Assembly (NCBI RefSeq): GCF_020700235.1
Contig: NZ_CP085301.1
Span: forward strand, 1,550,001 to 1,614,000
Source of the DNA: Haladaptatus pallidirubidus
Lineage (GTDB): Archaea; Halobacteriota; Halobacteria; Halobacteriales; Haladaptataceae
Length of the DNA stretch: 64,000 nt
Direction of reading: 5' to 3'
The position numbers and the translations under genes were made by a program. The notes beneath the pieces were generated by a model. The model searched no databases. It worked only from the letters and a program-made list of their open reading frames with translations, and was not told the DNA's origin. Of this stretch, positions 35,791 through 45,870 are shown piece by piece (position 1 is the stretch's first letter; each line of letters begins with the position of its first letter).

Positions 35791-37845
35791 CTAAAAGGGA
35801 TCATTCCAGACGAGGTTGCCGTCTTTTCTCACTGGTACTTGATGCCAGCGGGGGTATTGCTGTATCATCTCAGTCGTCAAACGAAACGTTCGGAGTGATC
35901 CTGGCGTGAGGAAATACTGATCGTTCGGTTCGACGTACGGATAGACCATCGTCCCGATTTTGCCCTCTCGTGAAGGATACGAATGGAGTAGTACATCGAT
36001 CGGTTCGTCAGTAGTTTCGATCTCACAAAGCATCGGGACTCCTTGCTCAACCTGTACTACGTCTGCACTTCCATCACCGATTATGAGATAATGACCGCCG
36101 GCGATACTCTCACCCTGAGTGATTGCAAGGGCTGCTCGGAGTGGGAATCCCAAATTGAGTAACCGTGCGACATTGTATCCGATGTGCGCGGCACCATCAT
36201 TTACAACTTCACTAAATGTTACAATCCCTCCGACAGCACCTGCCTCGATAAGTGCGGTTCCCTGGTCGTACGATTGACACGCGTTGAGCAAGAAGATCGG
36301 AATCGAGACCTCCGCCAATGTCTCGGCATCAAGCCATCCATCCTGACACCGGAATCCGTCCTCGTCGATATGCCCGATATAATGGAGGAAATCGACATCA
36401 GATTCGAGAACGAGGCGCAAACCAGACGTTGAAAGATTCTCATAGGTAGTCGCGGTGAGATCAAGACTTTCACGAGATTGATACACCTCTGCTACGTTTT
36501 CGTTTGCTCCCATCTCAGGTTCATTACAAACGACTGCAATCTCGATGGCATCCGTTGTTGGTTCTTGCTCTAGTTTGTTTTCGAATGCCTTCGGTATCGC
36601 CTTTGTTGCGTTTAACGGGATCCCATCTGCGAACCACGCTTGTTCGAGTGAGTTACTGGCTTCCAAGCGGATAAACGACTGATCCTGGATTGAGTCTCCC
36701 CTTGTTTCGAAAAACGATTCTAAAACGAACGATGGGATGCTGTCGGCCGAAACGGGCGACCCGCGTGCAATTCGGATGAATCCGAGATCATGAAGAACGA
36801 ATGGAATCGCGGAAACTCGGCTAGGAGTTGGAGAAAGATGGGCAGTGAGTGGCCATCGTGGCAGGAAGGGTTGAACTCTCTCAAACGGGATTGACAAATA
36901 GGCTGGAAGTTGCTCGGCAATCGGCATGTCATACAGTCTCTCGAAATCCAACTTCAGATCAACTTGCTCACGTTCGTACAAATCTATCTGATAGTATCCA
37001 GTAGTTCGTGTGAGACAGTCAAGGAAAAAAACTTGTTTAAGGAGCTTTTCGATCTCCTGCTCAAATGGAAGATCGATGAGGAGACGTTCGAAGCTCTCTG
37101 TAACAAGACGAGGTTCATCGCCCGGAACGATTTTGGCTCCGAGATAGTACGCCAGCGGCGCGGCAACGTATACGTTCTCCAACGATGGTGGTAATTCGAG
37201 TTGAATACCGGTTTCTGGCCGGGATAATTCATCAGGGATGTGTAGTTTGTCACCATATTCGATCATTGGAGGATGACCTCTGAGCGTTGGATACGATCGC
37301 TCACAAGTCGTGGTTTTCAACGCCGACGAGAGTGCGGATAGTGCTGCCATCATATTCTCCGGATCTTCTGTTGTGGTGATTGTCGTGGATGGATGGCGAT
37401 GATACGAGCGAGCGCCGATATATACTGTAGGGGACTCAAATCCAAAGACGACGTCATTGATGTCTGCTGTTATTGAGAGTGGCCCGTCGACTTGAAGATA
37501 GACTTTGATCGGTGCGTTTAGCTCGATGGAGTATGTACCTGGACCAAGCTCTTCATCAACAGCAGAACCCACTTCGAGAAGAGCGTTACCAGTTGTATCG
37601 CGGACGAAAACATCAGCCCGGTTATCAAGGGTCAACTTATTCGTTGAAATTCGGATCGCCTGGTCAACAGGGAAGTAAAACCGAGTTTCATCAGCAGATA
37701 TTGGAGTGACTGACGTCGATGTATCGAGATCGTATCGTCGATTTTCGATGGTATCGATGATCGTCAATCCGGATTCAGCACGTGGCCTAAAATCAATCAC
37801 TGTAGTGGACTCTCTTTGGTTATCCTTTGTGGAAGGGTTACTCAA
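35791..37845 (-). CDS. CHAT-domain (caspase-like) protease, haloarchaeal type
   Basis: The protein has 684 residues with a TTG start at 37845; a GTG at 37800 (VIDFRPRAE) is a plausible alternative. The N-terminal half has beta-rich blocks (RFYFPVDQAIRISTNKLTLD, then SITADINDVVFGFESPTVYI). The C-terminal part holds the CHAT catalytic pair: His492 in VDFLHYIGHIDEDGF and Cys523 in PIFLLNACQSYDQGT, followed by GIVTFSEVVNDGAAHIGYNV. Such caspase-fold proteins can be effector proteases in cell-death or defence systems. No partner sensor gene is adjacent, so self-contained action or an unlinked partner is possible. It is monocistronic, in an AT-rich setting. Confidence 0.85.
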   Translation of the reverse strand: MSNPSTKDNQRESTTVIDFRPRAESGLTIIDTIENRRYDLDTSTSVTPISADETRFYFPVDQAIRISTNKLTLDNRADVFVRDTTGNALLEVGSAVDEELGPGTYSIELNAPIKVYLQVDGPLSITADINDVVFGFESPTVYIGARSYHRHPSTTITTTEDPENMMAALSALSSALKTTTCERSYPTLRGHPPMIEYGDKLHIPDELSRPETGIQLELPPSLENVYVAAPLAYYLGAKIVPGDEPRLVTESFERLLIDLPFEQEIEKLLKQVFFLDCLTRTTGYYQIDLYEREQVDLKLDFERLYDMPIAEQLPAYLSIPFERVQPFLPRWPLTAHLSPTPSRVSAIPFVLHDLGFIRIARGSPVSADSIPSFVLESFFETRGDSIQDQSFIRLEASNSLEQAWFADGIPLNATKAIPKAFENKLEQEPTTDAIEIAVVCNEPEMGANENVAEVYQSRESLDLTATTYENLSTSGLRLVLESDVDFLHYIGHIDEDGFRCQDGWLDAETLAEVSIPIFLLNACQSYDQGTALIEAGAVGGIVTFSEVVNDGAAHIGYNVARLLNLGFPLRAALAITQGESIAGGHYLIIGDGSADVVQVEQGVPMLCEIETTDEPIDVLLHSYPSREGKIGTMVYPYVEPNDQYFLTPGSLRTFRLTTEMIQQYPRWHQVPVRKDGNLVWNDPF

Positions 37846-38414
37846 ATGTATACCACACTATGGGCAAAAGTCTATCGTGAATACTGGATTATAATCGCGA
37901 GCTCCAGTGACCGGCTGTGACGCTTCGCGGTTGCTAATACATGAATGTAGGACCGTTGCTTGGACAAGCCATGGGTCGCGTGTGAGCAGAACGGAGAGTA
38001 GCACAGAGTGAGAAATGGATCGGGAGCAAAGGCGCCAGACCTACGTTGGAGCCCATTCAGGATATCAGAGGCAACCGCGCTACAACTGGGTCTTTGTGAG
38101 GTTTTGTAAATGCTTTGTGCTACTGTTCGAAAATAAGACGGTCAGATAGACAACCACAGGGGGATCTTCACTAGCCGATGAGAAAGTCCACGAATACATA
38201 TCGTTCACCATGCCAAAAGAGAATGTTTCTACGGAAAGTACACCCTAAATTGGCTAACTGAGGTACTCATTGTGACTATTATACATAACTTCACCACATA
38301 ACAAGCCGTGGATTCAGCGTAGCACGTTCCACCACCCCACCCACATGTTCTCCGCTAATCGGAAACCCACGTCGGATGCTAAACCACCCGATGCTGACTT
38401 TTCATCTGCGAGGC
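37846..38414. other. Long gap, no gene recognised
   Basis: About 570 bases. Near 38285-38350 a GTGGATTCAGC...CCACC-like stretch faintly resembles the wHTH relics that sit next to other SWIM relics, but the match is too weak to call. No RNA gene or repeat was identified. Confidence 0.35.
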
Positions 38415-38800
38415 TCGAATGACCGAATGAACACAACCATCCGCAGCCCCTGAAGCTGCCGAGACGGCACAGCAACGCGCACAGGCCGAACAGTTCTCCT
38501 CCGACCTAAGGCCCCTAGAATGGTCGAGGTCACCAATGAGAGCCACGAGAAGCCCACAGACCACCAGTACATAGTCTCCACCGACGATGTGACTGAAAAA
38601 CTGATGGCCTGTACGTGTCCACATCACGTCCACCGCAACGCCTACTGCAAACACATGGCCGCCGTCGAAACCGCGACTGACGACGGGTCGCTTGAGGCGT
38701 TCCCTTTGGAGGAGACGATGCCCAACCAGAAGACTGTAACTGCGATGGCCTCGACGGCTTCCACTGCTGGCCGTACGTGCAAACGGGACAGAAGGAACTG
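38415..38800 (+). pseudogene. SWIM zinc-finger gene relic, two frameshifts
   Basis: The first frame gives SAAPEAAETAQQRAQAEQFS. After a frameshift near 38520 the main frame reads VEVTNESHEKPTDHQYIVST, then LMACTCPHHVHRNAYCKHMA with all four zinc ligands. After a second frameshift near 38710 a third frame gives DDAQPEDCNCDGLDGFHCWP. Put together it is a full-length member with its SWIM domain intact but the head and tail out of frame. Confidence 0.65.
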
Positions 38801-38839
38801 CCGAACTAACCATCTACTTCGGACTATTATTTCGATTCG

Positions 38840-39322
38840 TCACCGGGAGCGTCGCTGGTAGTTCCATGTCGCCACACAGAACGCAATACCACCGAGGAGC
38901 CACCATGGACCCCATAAAAATGTCTGCCAATGAGCCGTTGTCCACGCTGCAGGAGCGGGAAGACCAATGAGACCATTCTCGGTGAGTGCCCCGTGAATGA
39001 TGAAATCGCTTCCATGGACGACCAGCAGTACGCTCACACCCCATGCAGTAACAAGCACCAGCCGGCGGGGAAGCAACTGACCCCATGACTGAACGAGTGC
39101 AAGTGCGAGTACACCACCACCAAGTTTCAGAATGCCAGTAAGCCAAAGGATTGTAATGAACCAGGGTTCACCCGCGAGTTCCTGACCGAGTGAGACAGTG
39201 TCGACTCCGGCCGTGCCACCGAATGCCCAGTAGAAACTCACCGCAGCAAACACAATCATCCACGCGCTAGCTATATATCCAGCATAGGTCGATGGAACAC
39301 CGTTACCAAGTGGTTTCTCCAT
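38840..39322 (-). CDS. DUF3995 membrane protein
   Basis: The protein has 160 residues with four membrane helices. It begins MEKPLGNGVPSTYAGYIASA, then VFAAVSFYWAFGGTAGVDTV with the W-x-x-G-G pattern of DUF3995, and ends with HWQTFLWGPWWLLGGIAFCV. Function is unknown. It follows the SRPBCC gene by 51 bases on the same strand, so the two are probably cotranscribed. Confidence 0.8.
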   Translation of the reverse strand: MEKPLGNGVPSTYAGYIASAWMIVFAAVSFYWAFGGTAGVDTVSLGQELAGEPWFITILWLTGILKLGGGVLALALVQSWGQLLPRRLVLVTAWGVSVLLVVHGSDFIIHGALTENGLIGLPAPAAWTTAHWQTFLWGPWWLLGGIAFCVATWNYQRRSR

Positions 39323-39373
39323 ATCTCTAAATTTTCAGGGATAGCTTGCACGAAATATCTGTCTATTTTAGCG

Positions 39374-39841
39374 TTACGGCGTCGAATCGTGGTCGGTGGA
39401 AGCGTGTTTCTCTGCGCGCTCAGCAAGCGCACGGTTCATCTCCTCATAGGCTCGCCAGGAATTATCGTCAGTGACCAGGGGAGCGAGTATTCCCGAGCGG
39501 CGTTCATGGTTAATGAAACGGGTGCAATCGTCGTCGAGTGGTTCAAGGTGGAACGTGTGTCGTCCTTCAAATATCCACGAGAAGTACAAAGAGCCGACCC
39601 ATCGGAGCGTACGCCTTGGTTCGATATCAGTGACGGTGACTGTCATAGTTACCATTCTGCTCGATGATTCCGTACCCTGGACGTGAATCTCGATGGTTGC
39701 CTGTTCCTTGAGGTCACCACTCGCCTCCGTAATGTGCGGGTTCCATTCCTGATATGAATCGAGGTTGGTAAGAATCTTCCAGACAGTTGCTGGTGATGCA
39801 TCGATTTCGATCTCAGTACGTATTGTCTTTGTGTATGTCAT
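39374..39841 (-). CDS. SRPBCC (START-like) family protein
   Basis: The start at 39841 gives MTYTKTIRTEIEIDASPATV, then WKILTNLDSYQEWNPHITEA, the classic opening of SRPBCC/polyketide-cyclase-type lipid-binding domains. Later parts are TLRWVGSLYFSWIFEGRHTF and a terminal helix AYEEMNRALAERAEKHA. It has 155 residues, normal for the family. Such folds bind hydrophobic ligands. The pair with a DUF3995 membrane protein suggests an envelope or lipid role, by inference only. Confidence 0.85.
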   Translation of the reverse strand: MTYTKTIRTEIEIDASPATVWKILTNLDSYQEWNPHITEASGDLKEQATIEIHVQGTESSSRMVTMTVTVTDIEPRRTLRWVGSLYFSWIFEGRHTFHLEPLDDDCTRFINHERRSGILAPLVTDDNSWRAYEEMNRALAERAEKHASTDHDSTP

Positions 39842-39916
39842 ATATATCTTCAATGAGGCCGACGACCCATGCTGCATACCATAGGTGGAATTGCCACCAC
39901 CAGTGTAATGTTGTTT

Positions 39917-40081
39917 TCAGCGCCAAGCTGATCCCATTGCAATTCCTAGAACCAGCCCAACTGCGATCCCCATTGGTATGTTATCCATCGCAACTCCGAT
40001 GCCGGCTCCGAGCGCGATCCCAACTGCAATCCCAGTTCCCATCTTCTTCTCTGATCTGTTTTCATCTTGATCTGAAGACAT
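39917..40081 (-). CDS. Small glycine-zipper membrane protein
   Basis: The frame starts MSSDQDENRSEKKMGTGIAV, then GIALGAGIGVAMDNIPMGIA and VGLVLGIAMGSAWR, 54 residues. The polar head followed by two Gly/Ala-rich hydrophobic segments around an MDNIP turn is typical of short haloarchaeal glycine-zipper proteins. It was absent from simple long-ORF lists because of its size. It lies upstream of the SRPBCC gene on the same strand with a 75-base gap. Confidence 0.6.
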   Translation of the reverse strand: MSSDQDENRSEKKMGTGIAVGIALGAGIGVAMDNIPMGIAVGLVLGIAMGSAWR

Positions 40082-40149
40082 AGGGCTTCAATTTGTCATA
40101 CCACCTAATAAACAGGCCGTATCCACCGACCAGAGAGTGTGCTCAAACG

Positions 40150-40308
40150 CGTGAGTAACTGAAACGATAGCGAGGACAAAACCATCTGCGGCCCGTGACG
40201 CTGACGAGACGGCACAGCAACACGCACAGATGGCAGACGATACAACGTCGGAGAATTGTGACTGTGACGATCTTAATGATTTCCCGTGTGGGAGCGTGTG
40301 AAAATGAG
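40150..40308 (+). pseudogene. SWIM gene relic with the SWIM core deleted
   Basis: The frame reads RTKPSAARDADETAQQHAQM, then ADDTTSENCDCDDLNDFPCG. The first half matches the N-terminal region of SWIM copies and the second half matches their Cys-rich tail (DCDCDGLDDFPCW). The whole SWIM finger between them has been deleted in frame. Confidence 0.55.
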
Positions 40309-40375
40309 CTGTAAAGACTGCATAATCTAATTCCATTTCAATAGCTTCGTTTCGGATCAGTGAGGGATTAGATTC

Positions 40376-41515
40376 CTACAGCAAGCGGTCAGCTATAATA
40401 TTTTTCTGTATCTCGCTTGTTCCTTCGTATATTTTCGTGATACGAGCGTCGCGGTAGTACCGTTCGACTGGATGATCAGAGACGAACCCAGCACCACCGT
40501 GTACTTGGATCGCCTCGTCGGCGACATCAACGGCGTGTTCGGAAGCGAAGAGTTTCGCCATGCTGGCAAAGCGAGCGGCGATGTCATCATCACCATTCTC
40601 AACCTGGGAGGCGGCGCAATACGTTAACGATCGTGCTGCCTCAACATTGGTTGCCATCTCAGCAAGCTTGTGCTGGATAGCCTGAAACTCACCAATGGGC
40701 TGATTAAACTGCTCACGTTCACCAGCGTAGTCCAATGCGGCATCAAGGGCTGCTTGAGCGGCTCCGACTGCCTGAGATGCGACGCGGGTGCGACCGTGTG
40801 AGAAAAAATCCATTAACTGGTAGAACCCTTTATCCACCTCTCCAATGACATTCTCCTCAGAGACCCGAACATCGTTGAGGATAACCTCTGCGAGGTCAGA
40901 GGCACGGATACCGAGTTTATTATCTATCTTCTCGGTAGAGAATCCGTCAAGATCTGTCGGTATCAGGAAAGCGGTGATACCACGATGGCCCTTGTCTGGG
41001 GAGGTTTTAGCCATCACAAGACCGACATCGGCCACGGTTCCGTTCGTGATCCACATTTTGTTACCGTTGAGCACATAACTGTCGCCGTCGGTCTCGGCGA
41101 CCGTCTCGATACCAGCAACATTCGATCCATGTGCTGGTTCGGAGATAGCGGAGTACGAGACTGCTTCGCCAGCTGCTATTTTCGGCAACCATTCTTCCTT
41201 CATCCACTCATCGCCGTACTTAATGATCATGTTCGTCCCAAACCCGGCGCTCCCGACAGCACTTCCAATCCCTGGGTCAGCTCGCCAAAGCTGTTCGGTC
41301 ACGAGCACTGCCGATAGAAGTCCCATCCCTGCACCACCGTACTTGATTGGGATATGCGGGGCGACAAAGTCGTACTTCGCTGCCTTCTTGCGGATTGCTT
41401 CAGGGTAACTTCCCTTCTCGTCATGTTCTTTTGCGACTGGGGCGATTTCGTTCTCGCCGAACTCACGAACGGCTTGTTGGATGGCACGATGTTCATCAGA
41501 TAGCTGATACGCCAT
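40376..41515 (-). CDS. Acyl-CoA dehydrogenase
   Basis: The protein has 379 residues, the usual length. It begins MAYQLSDEHRAIQQAVREFG. It has the FAD/substrate loop SYSAISEPAHGSNVAGIETV, then NGNKMWITNGTVADVGLVMA and the C-terminal QVHGGAGFVSDHPVERYYRD; IYEGTSEIQKNIIADRLL holds the position where short-chain enzymes have their catalytic Glu. It catalyses FAD-dependent alpha,beta-oxidation of an acyl-CoA. Downstream of an acyl-CoA ligase and a TAXI-TRAP transporter on the same strand, so it is probably part of one catabolic block for an imported carboxylic acid. Confidence 0.9.
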   Translation of the reverse strand: MAYQLSDEHRAIQQAVREFGENEIAPVAKEHDEKGSYPEAIRKKAAKYDFVAPHIPIKYGGAGMGLLSAVLVTEQLWRADPGIGSAVGSAGFGTNMIIKYGDEWMKEEWLPKIAAGEAVSYSAISEPAHGSNVAGIETVAETDGDSYVLNGNKMWITNGTVADVGLVMAKTSPDKGHRGITAFLIPTDLDGFSTEKIDNKLGIRASDLAEVILNDVRVSEENVIGEVDKGFYQLMDFFSHGRTRVASQAVGAAQAALDAALDYAGEREQFNQPIGEFQAIQHKLAEMATNVEAARSLTYCAASQVENGDDDIAARFASMAKLFASEHAVDVADEAIQVHGGAGFVSDHPVERYYRDARITKIYEGTSEIQKNIIADRLL

Positions 41516-41630
41516 ATCAATAAGATCGAATTCCGTTGTAAAGTAAATTCTGATACATTAGAAACAAGACATCTGCGATCAATCCTTGGCGATCAACGGT
41601 AGCGAGGATCGTCGGCACGATGGACGCCGT

Positions 41631-43199
41631 TTACTCCTTCTGTCGGAGAGCGTACTTCTGAACCTTGCCGGTTGTGGTCCGTGTCAGTTCCTCACAGAAC
41701 TCTAGGATGCGTGGGTGTTTATATTCGGCCAAGTTGGCGAGAACGTACTCGCGGATCTCGTTTTTGGTCACGTCGATACCTGGTTCATACCCTGGTGCTG
41801 GGACAATGAGTGCTTTGACTGTCTCACCACGGCGGTCGTCCTCTATACCGATCACTGCCGCGTCAGCGACTGCCTCATGTTCATAGAGAACCTCCTCTAC
41901 TTCGCGGGGGTAGACATTGTAGCCGCCAGAGATAATCAGGTGCTTCTCACGGTCGACAATGTAGAAGTAGTTGTCCTTATCCCAGTAGCCGAGATCCCCC
42001 GTATGGAACCAGTGCTTTCCGTCTGCTTCAGTAAATACTTGGTCGTTCGCTTCGGGCAACTCGTAGTATCCAGCCATCACGTTTGGCCCGGAGACAACCA
42101 GTTCGCCAACCACATCGTCAAGTGCGACCACATCCTCGTCAACCGGCCCTTCCGCGACACGTGGAAGTTCCTCAAATTGTTTGTTAACAATCTTGGCGTC
42201 AACCGTCTCGATCGGCTGGCCGATGCTACCCTTCCGGCGGGCATCTGGTTGGTTTGCATGAGTGACCGGGCTGGTCTCGGTCAAACCATAGCCCTCGAAC
42301 AACTCAGCACCAAACAGGTTCTCGAACCGCTCGAGAACCTCAAGCGGGAGGCTGGAACCACCAGAGTTGACGAACCGTAGTGACGAGAGGTCAACGTCAT
42401 CGGCGTTGGGCTGGTTGATCATGTCATTGAACATCGCTGGGACACCATACATAACGGTAATGCGGTTGGTCTCAATGCAATCGAAAACCACCTGGGGATC
42501 CCACTCGGCAACTGGGTAGTACGTCGCACCTGTGAACACGGCAGCGTTCATGACAGCGGACATTCCGTAGATGTGGAACAGGGGAAGCGTTCCAATCAGC
42601 CGGTCATTTGTGCTGATAGGTGGATCAAGTAATGTCATATTCGACCGTGTATTAGATGTAAGATTATAGTGGGATAGGAGAACCCCTTTTGGAGCTCCTG
42701 TGGTTCCCGACGTATAGGGCTGGACAGCGATATCGTCGTCTTTCCGTTCAACGACCTCTTTCGTCTCGTCGGCCAAGAACGACTCGAAGTCTGTCCCATT
42801 GTTGACCATTTTCCCAACGGTAACAACCGTTTCAACGTCAGTATCTGGCTGAATTTCAGTAACCGCCTCAACGTTCCCGGAGAGCGTCACGACGACTTTC
42901 GCGCCGCTGTCGGCGAGGAGATGACGAATCTCCTGTACCTTGTACTGAGGGTTCATCGGAACGACGATGCTCCCGTTGCGGAGCGCGCCATAGAACGCGG
43001 TCACAAATTGCGGCAGATTCGGAAGATAGACCGCAATCCGGTCATCTTCACCAATCCCCTGGTTAGAAAGGGCAGCCGCAAACCGCCCAGTTCGATTCCA
43101 GAGGGTTCCATACGTGAACTCAGTACCGTCGAACGAGATGGCCACCGAGTCAGCTGTAGATTCAACTGTTTCTGCAAATGTTGTGACAATGTTTGTCAT
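41631..43199 (-). CDS. Acyl-CoA synthetase (AMP-forming), long-chain fatty-acid type
   Basis: The start at 43199 (MTNIVTTFAETVESTADSVA) matches family N-termini; a longer frame upstream to 43346 is unlikely. It has 522 residues. Motifs: the P-loop-like YTSGTTGAPKGVLLS, then ELFEGYGLTETSPVTH, WFHTGDLGYWDKDNYFYIVD with the hinge Asp and Arg, GGYNVYPREVEEVLYEHEAV, and the C-terminal TTTGKVQKYALRQKE with the catalytic Lys. It activates a carboxylic acid as acyl-CoA with ATP. Together with the downstream dehydrogenase (115-base gap) it starts beta-oxidation-type metabolism. Confidence 0.9.
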   Translation of the reverse strand: MTNIVTTFAETVESTADSVAISFDGTEFTYGTLWNRTGRFAAALSNQGIGEDDRIAVYLPNLPQFVTAFYGALRNGSIVVPMNPQYKVQEIRHLLADSGAKVVVTLSGNVEAVTEIQPDTDVETVVTVGKMVNNGTDFESFLADETKEVVERKDDDIAVQPYTSGTTGAPKGVLLSHYNLTSNTRSNMTLLDPPISTNDRLIGTLPLFHIYGMSAVMNAAVFTGATYYPVAEWDPQVVFDCIETNRITVMYGVPAMFNDMINQPNADDVDLSSLRFVNSGGSSLPLEVLERFENLFGAELFEGYGLTETSPVTHANQPDARRKGSIGQPIETVDAKIVNKQFEELPRVAEGPVDEDVVALDDVVGELVVSGPNVMAGYYELPEANDQVFTEADGKHWFHTGDLGYWDKDNYFYIVDREKHLIISGGYNVYPREVEEVLYEHEAVADAAVIGIEDDRRGETVKALIVPAPGYEPGIDVTKNEIREYVLANLAEYKHPRILEFCEELTRTTTGKVQKYALRQKE

Positions 43200-43479
43200 G
43201 GCAGTATCGAATAGTCTCGGCCTCAGAAGAAAAATTCCCCGATTATTCAAACAGAATTGCACAGTTGGTTTTCCAGCGGAGTCGGCAATCAGCCGATGCA
43301 AGGTCAACGAGAATTTCCAACGAACAAATTCATACTCGTTAACCATCTAACATAATGATTGGTTGCTTCGATTTTACGGTGAGAGTGGATCGTTACCGAA
43401 TAGGCCGTCGTTTTGTTATAAACCGATTTAATACAAACGAAATTTAATAATAGAAAATGTTTAGTTGGTGAACAAATAC

Positions 43480-45849
43480 TCAGCGGTCTCCAACTTCTGC
43501 TCTGGGTGTGACAGCACTTGGGAGTCGGTCTATATGAGCGAGGCTCAGCCCTAAAAGGGCGAGCACCGCCGTTGCCAACTGTACTGTCGTCGCGATGCCT
43601 CCGCCGACAAATTGAGAGAGTACCGATCCGTACATTGATCCCAGCGCCAGTGCGAGGTAAACGAGCCGATGCGGAAGCTGGAGCACATGCCGACCATCGA
43701 ACCCGATGGTGACGGCAGTCAATGCGACGACTCCAATAAAGACGCAGAATGCGGCTATCGGCGTCCCGGTCAGTGTCCAAGTAACGAGGCTATCGTTCGC
43801 GACAAGCGCAAATGGGATGAGAAATCCGGCGGCGCCGATTCGAAGTGCCTGTTTCGCAGAGACGAGAAATCCGCTGTTGGCGATGCGCGAGGCAACGGCC
43901 ACCCCGACGGCAACCGGGGGCGTGATCGCCGATAGCATCGCGAAGTAGAACACAAAGAGGTGTGCCGTTATCTTCGCGACGCCGAGCTCCTGGAGCGGCG
44001 CGGTTAATAAGGCTGCTACCAGGACGTAGGCGGCCGGAGTTGGCATCCCTAGCCCGAAGAGGATGCTCGTAAACATCGCGAGGAACAGCGCAATGACGAG
44101 AAGGCCGCCGGCCAGCGCAACCATTCGGAGGCTGATTTTCCCGGATAGGCCGGTCTGAGTAAGCATCTTAATGATAACCCCCATCGCTGCAAGCACGCCA
44201 ACGAGCGGAGCCATGTCGAGCGCACCCTGTTTGAATCCGCGGAGGGTCTTTATTGTCGTTACAAACAGCTGTCGTGGGACGGTAGTTACAGGCGAGCTAG
44301 AGTCACTCACCGCCCCGTCGTAGCCAGCGATCACCCAGTCATCGTCGGACGTGCCGGCTATCAGTAGGAGAGTGAGGTCACGGACGTACATGACAACGAT
44401 AAGTGTCACCACAGTATATAAACCGGTGGCTAGTGCCGACAACTGCATGACGGCCAGCGAGTACACGAGGACTGCCATTGGAATGAAGAAGTATCGACCG
44501 TGGCAGAACCCCGCAACGGCGGTCTGTAGATCCGACCAACCACCCTCATCTGACCCGGAGGTCAAGCTATGGACGTATCGACCGAAGAGGAGCGCCACTA
44601 GAGTGACGGCACCAGCGACGAGCAGCGAGAGAGCGAAAATCTGACGTGCCAGGTAGAAAGCGCCGACAGAGAGGGCGAAGTAGGTGGCAATCAGAAACGC
44701 ACTCTTGCTGAAGATGACCTTGAGCAACCCACCGGTGCCATTGGCCTTTTCGCTAATCCACTCATAACGAAGAACCGCGAACTGAACCGCAATAGTCACA
44801 CTGAAATAGAATAAGAGCGCGGGAAAGAGTCCGGCCTGGATAATGCGGAGATAGGGAACACCAATGAAATCAGCCATCAGGAACGCGGCGACACCCATGA
44901 CCGGTGGCATGATCTGCCCGCCGCTCGAAGCGACCGCTTCGATGGCGGCCGTGTAGTCCTCTCGTACACCTTGGCGTTGCATCATCGGGATGGTGAAGCT
45001 CCCGGTTGTCGCGGCGTTAGCCGCTGCACTGCCGGTGATAGAACCCATCGCCATCGACGAGATGACAGCGACGTGGACAATGCCGCTGCGGAGCTGTCTT
45101 CCGAGTCGCTGACTCAATTCAAGGATAACGTCTAGAATGCCGTAGGCTCTAGCCAGCCCAGCGAACATGATGAAAATGGCTACGTACTTTGCACCGGCCT
45201 GGGTTATGAATCCGTACACCCCGGAGCGCTCGATCTGGGTTGCACCGTACAGCGTCACGTCTCGCAGCCCCAGACCTGTATGATTGAGAAAGCTAGGGAA
45301 ATACGCACCATACAGCGCGTATATGATGGAGAAAACACCTACTAATGCGATAGACCAACCGTAGGCCCGACGTGTGGCGTCGAGAACGATTACGACGACG
45401 ATGAGCCCTAGGGTAAGATCGGTGTTCGAATACCCGAGGAGTATTGCGTTGCCCGTCAGTCGTCCGTACTCCGTCACGAAGTAATAGCCTGTGATTCCTG
45501 TGATGATCGCCGTTATGAGGCATATGATTATATCGAGCTGAACGTAGCGTAGTTGAATAGACTCGTTGAATCGACTCAGTATTGAACCGTCGACCACAGA
45601 TGAGCCTTTTGTCAGCCGCTCAAAAGCCAAGTGTAAGTAATATAGTGCGAGTCCAAGGTGAAGAAATATCATTCCGTGAATAATTTGCGTGAAAGGCCGG
45701 GCCCAAGCGTAATAGATAGTGTAGGCTGTCAACCCAACTGCGAGAAGAACCACAACTGACAATAAGGCCTTTTCTGGGGTCGAACGCGCAGTGAAGGACT
45801 CCTGCAGGCTACGGGGCGAGGTCGTCGGATCGTCGGTAGTTTCAGTCAT
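43480..45849 (-). CDS. TRAP transporter fused permease (DctQM type)
   Basis: The protein has 789 residues with many membrane helices. The N-terminal region resembles the small DctQ subunit and the bulk is DctM: AYGWSIALVGVFSIIYALYG, TGSAAANAATTGSFTIPMMQ with the Gly-rich motif, SSGGQIMPPVMGVAAFLMAD, and a second repeat GLGMPTPAAYVLVAALLTAP, with AITPPVAVGVAVASRIANSG. It uses an ion gradient to take up a carboxylate or similar substrate. It lies 21 bases downstream of the TAXI-type binding protein gene, so the two form one transport operon. Confidence 0.9.
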   Translation of the reverse strand: MTETTDDPTTSPRSLQESFTARSTPEKALLSVVVLLAVGLTAYTIYYAWARPFTQIIHGMIFLHLGLALYYLHLAFERLTKGSSVVDGSILSRFNESIQLRYVQLDIIICLITAIITGITGYYFVTEYGRLTGNAILLGYSNTDLTLGLIVVVIVLDATRRAYGWSIALVGVFSIIYALYGAYFPSFLNHTGLGLRDVTLYGATQIERSGVYGFITQAGAKYVAIFIMFAGLARAYGILDVILELSQRLGRQLRSGIVHVAVISSMAMGSITGSAAANAATTGSFTIPMMQRQGVREDYTAAIEAVASSGGQIMPPVMGVAAFLMADFIGVPYLRIIQAGLFPALLFYFSVTIAVQFAVLRYEWISEKANGTGGLLKVIFSKSAFLIATYFALSVGAFYLARQIFALSLLVAGAVTLVALLFGRYVHSLTSGSDEGGWSDLQTAVAGFCHGRYFFIPMAVLVYSLAVMQLSALATGLYTVVTLIVVMYVRDLTLLLIAGTSDDDWVIAGYDGAVSDSSSPVTTVPRQLFVTTIKTLRGFKQGALDMAPLVGVLAAMGVIIKMLTQTGLSGKISLRMVALAGGLLVIALFLAMFTSILFGLGMPTPAAYVLVAALLTAPLQELGVAKITAHLFVFYFAMLSAITPPVAVGVAVASRIANSGFLVSAKQALRIGAAGFLIPFALVANDSLVTWTLTGTPIAAFCVFIGVVALTAVTIGFDGRHVLQLPHRLVYLALALGSMYGSVLSQFVGGGIATTVQLATAVLALLGLSLAHIDRLPSAVTPRAEVGDR

Positions 45850-45870
45850 AACTGGATGAACGAAGGTGTT

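Noticed and set aside
43669..43948. Plus-strand frames of 80-88 codons inside the TRAP permease
   Set aside because: Antisense of a strongly supported membrane protein gene.
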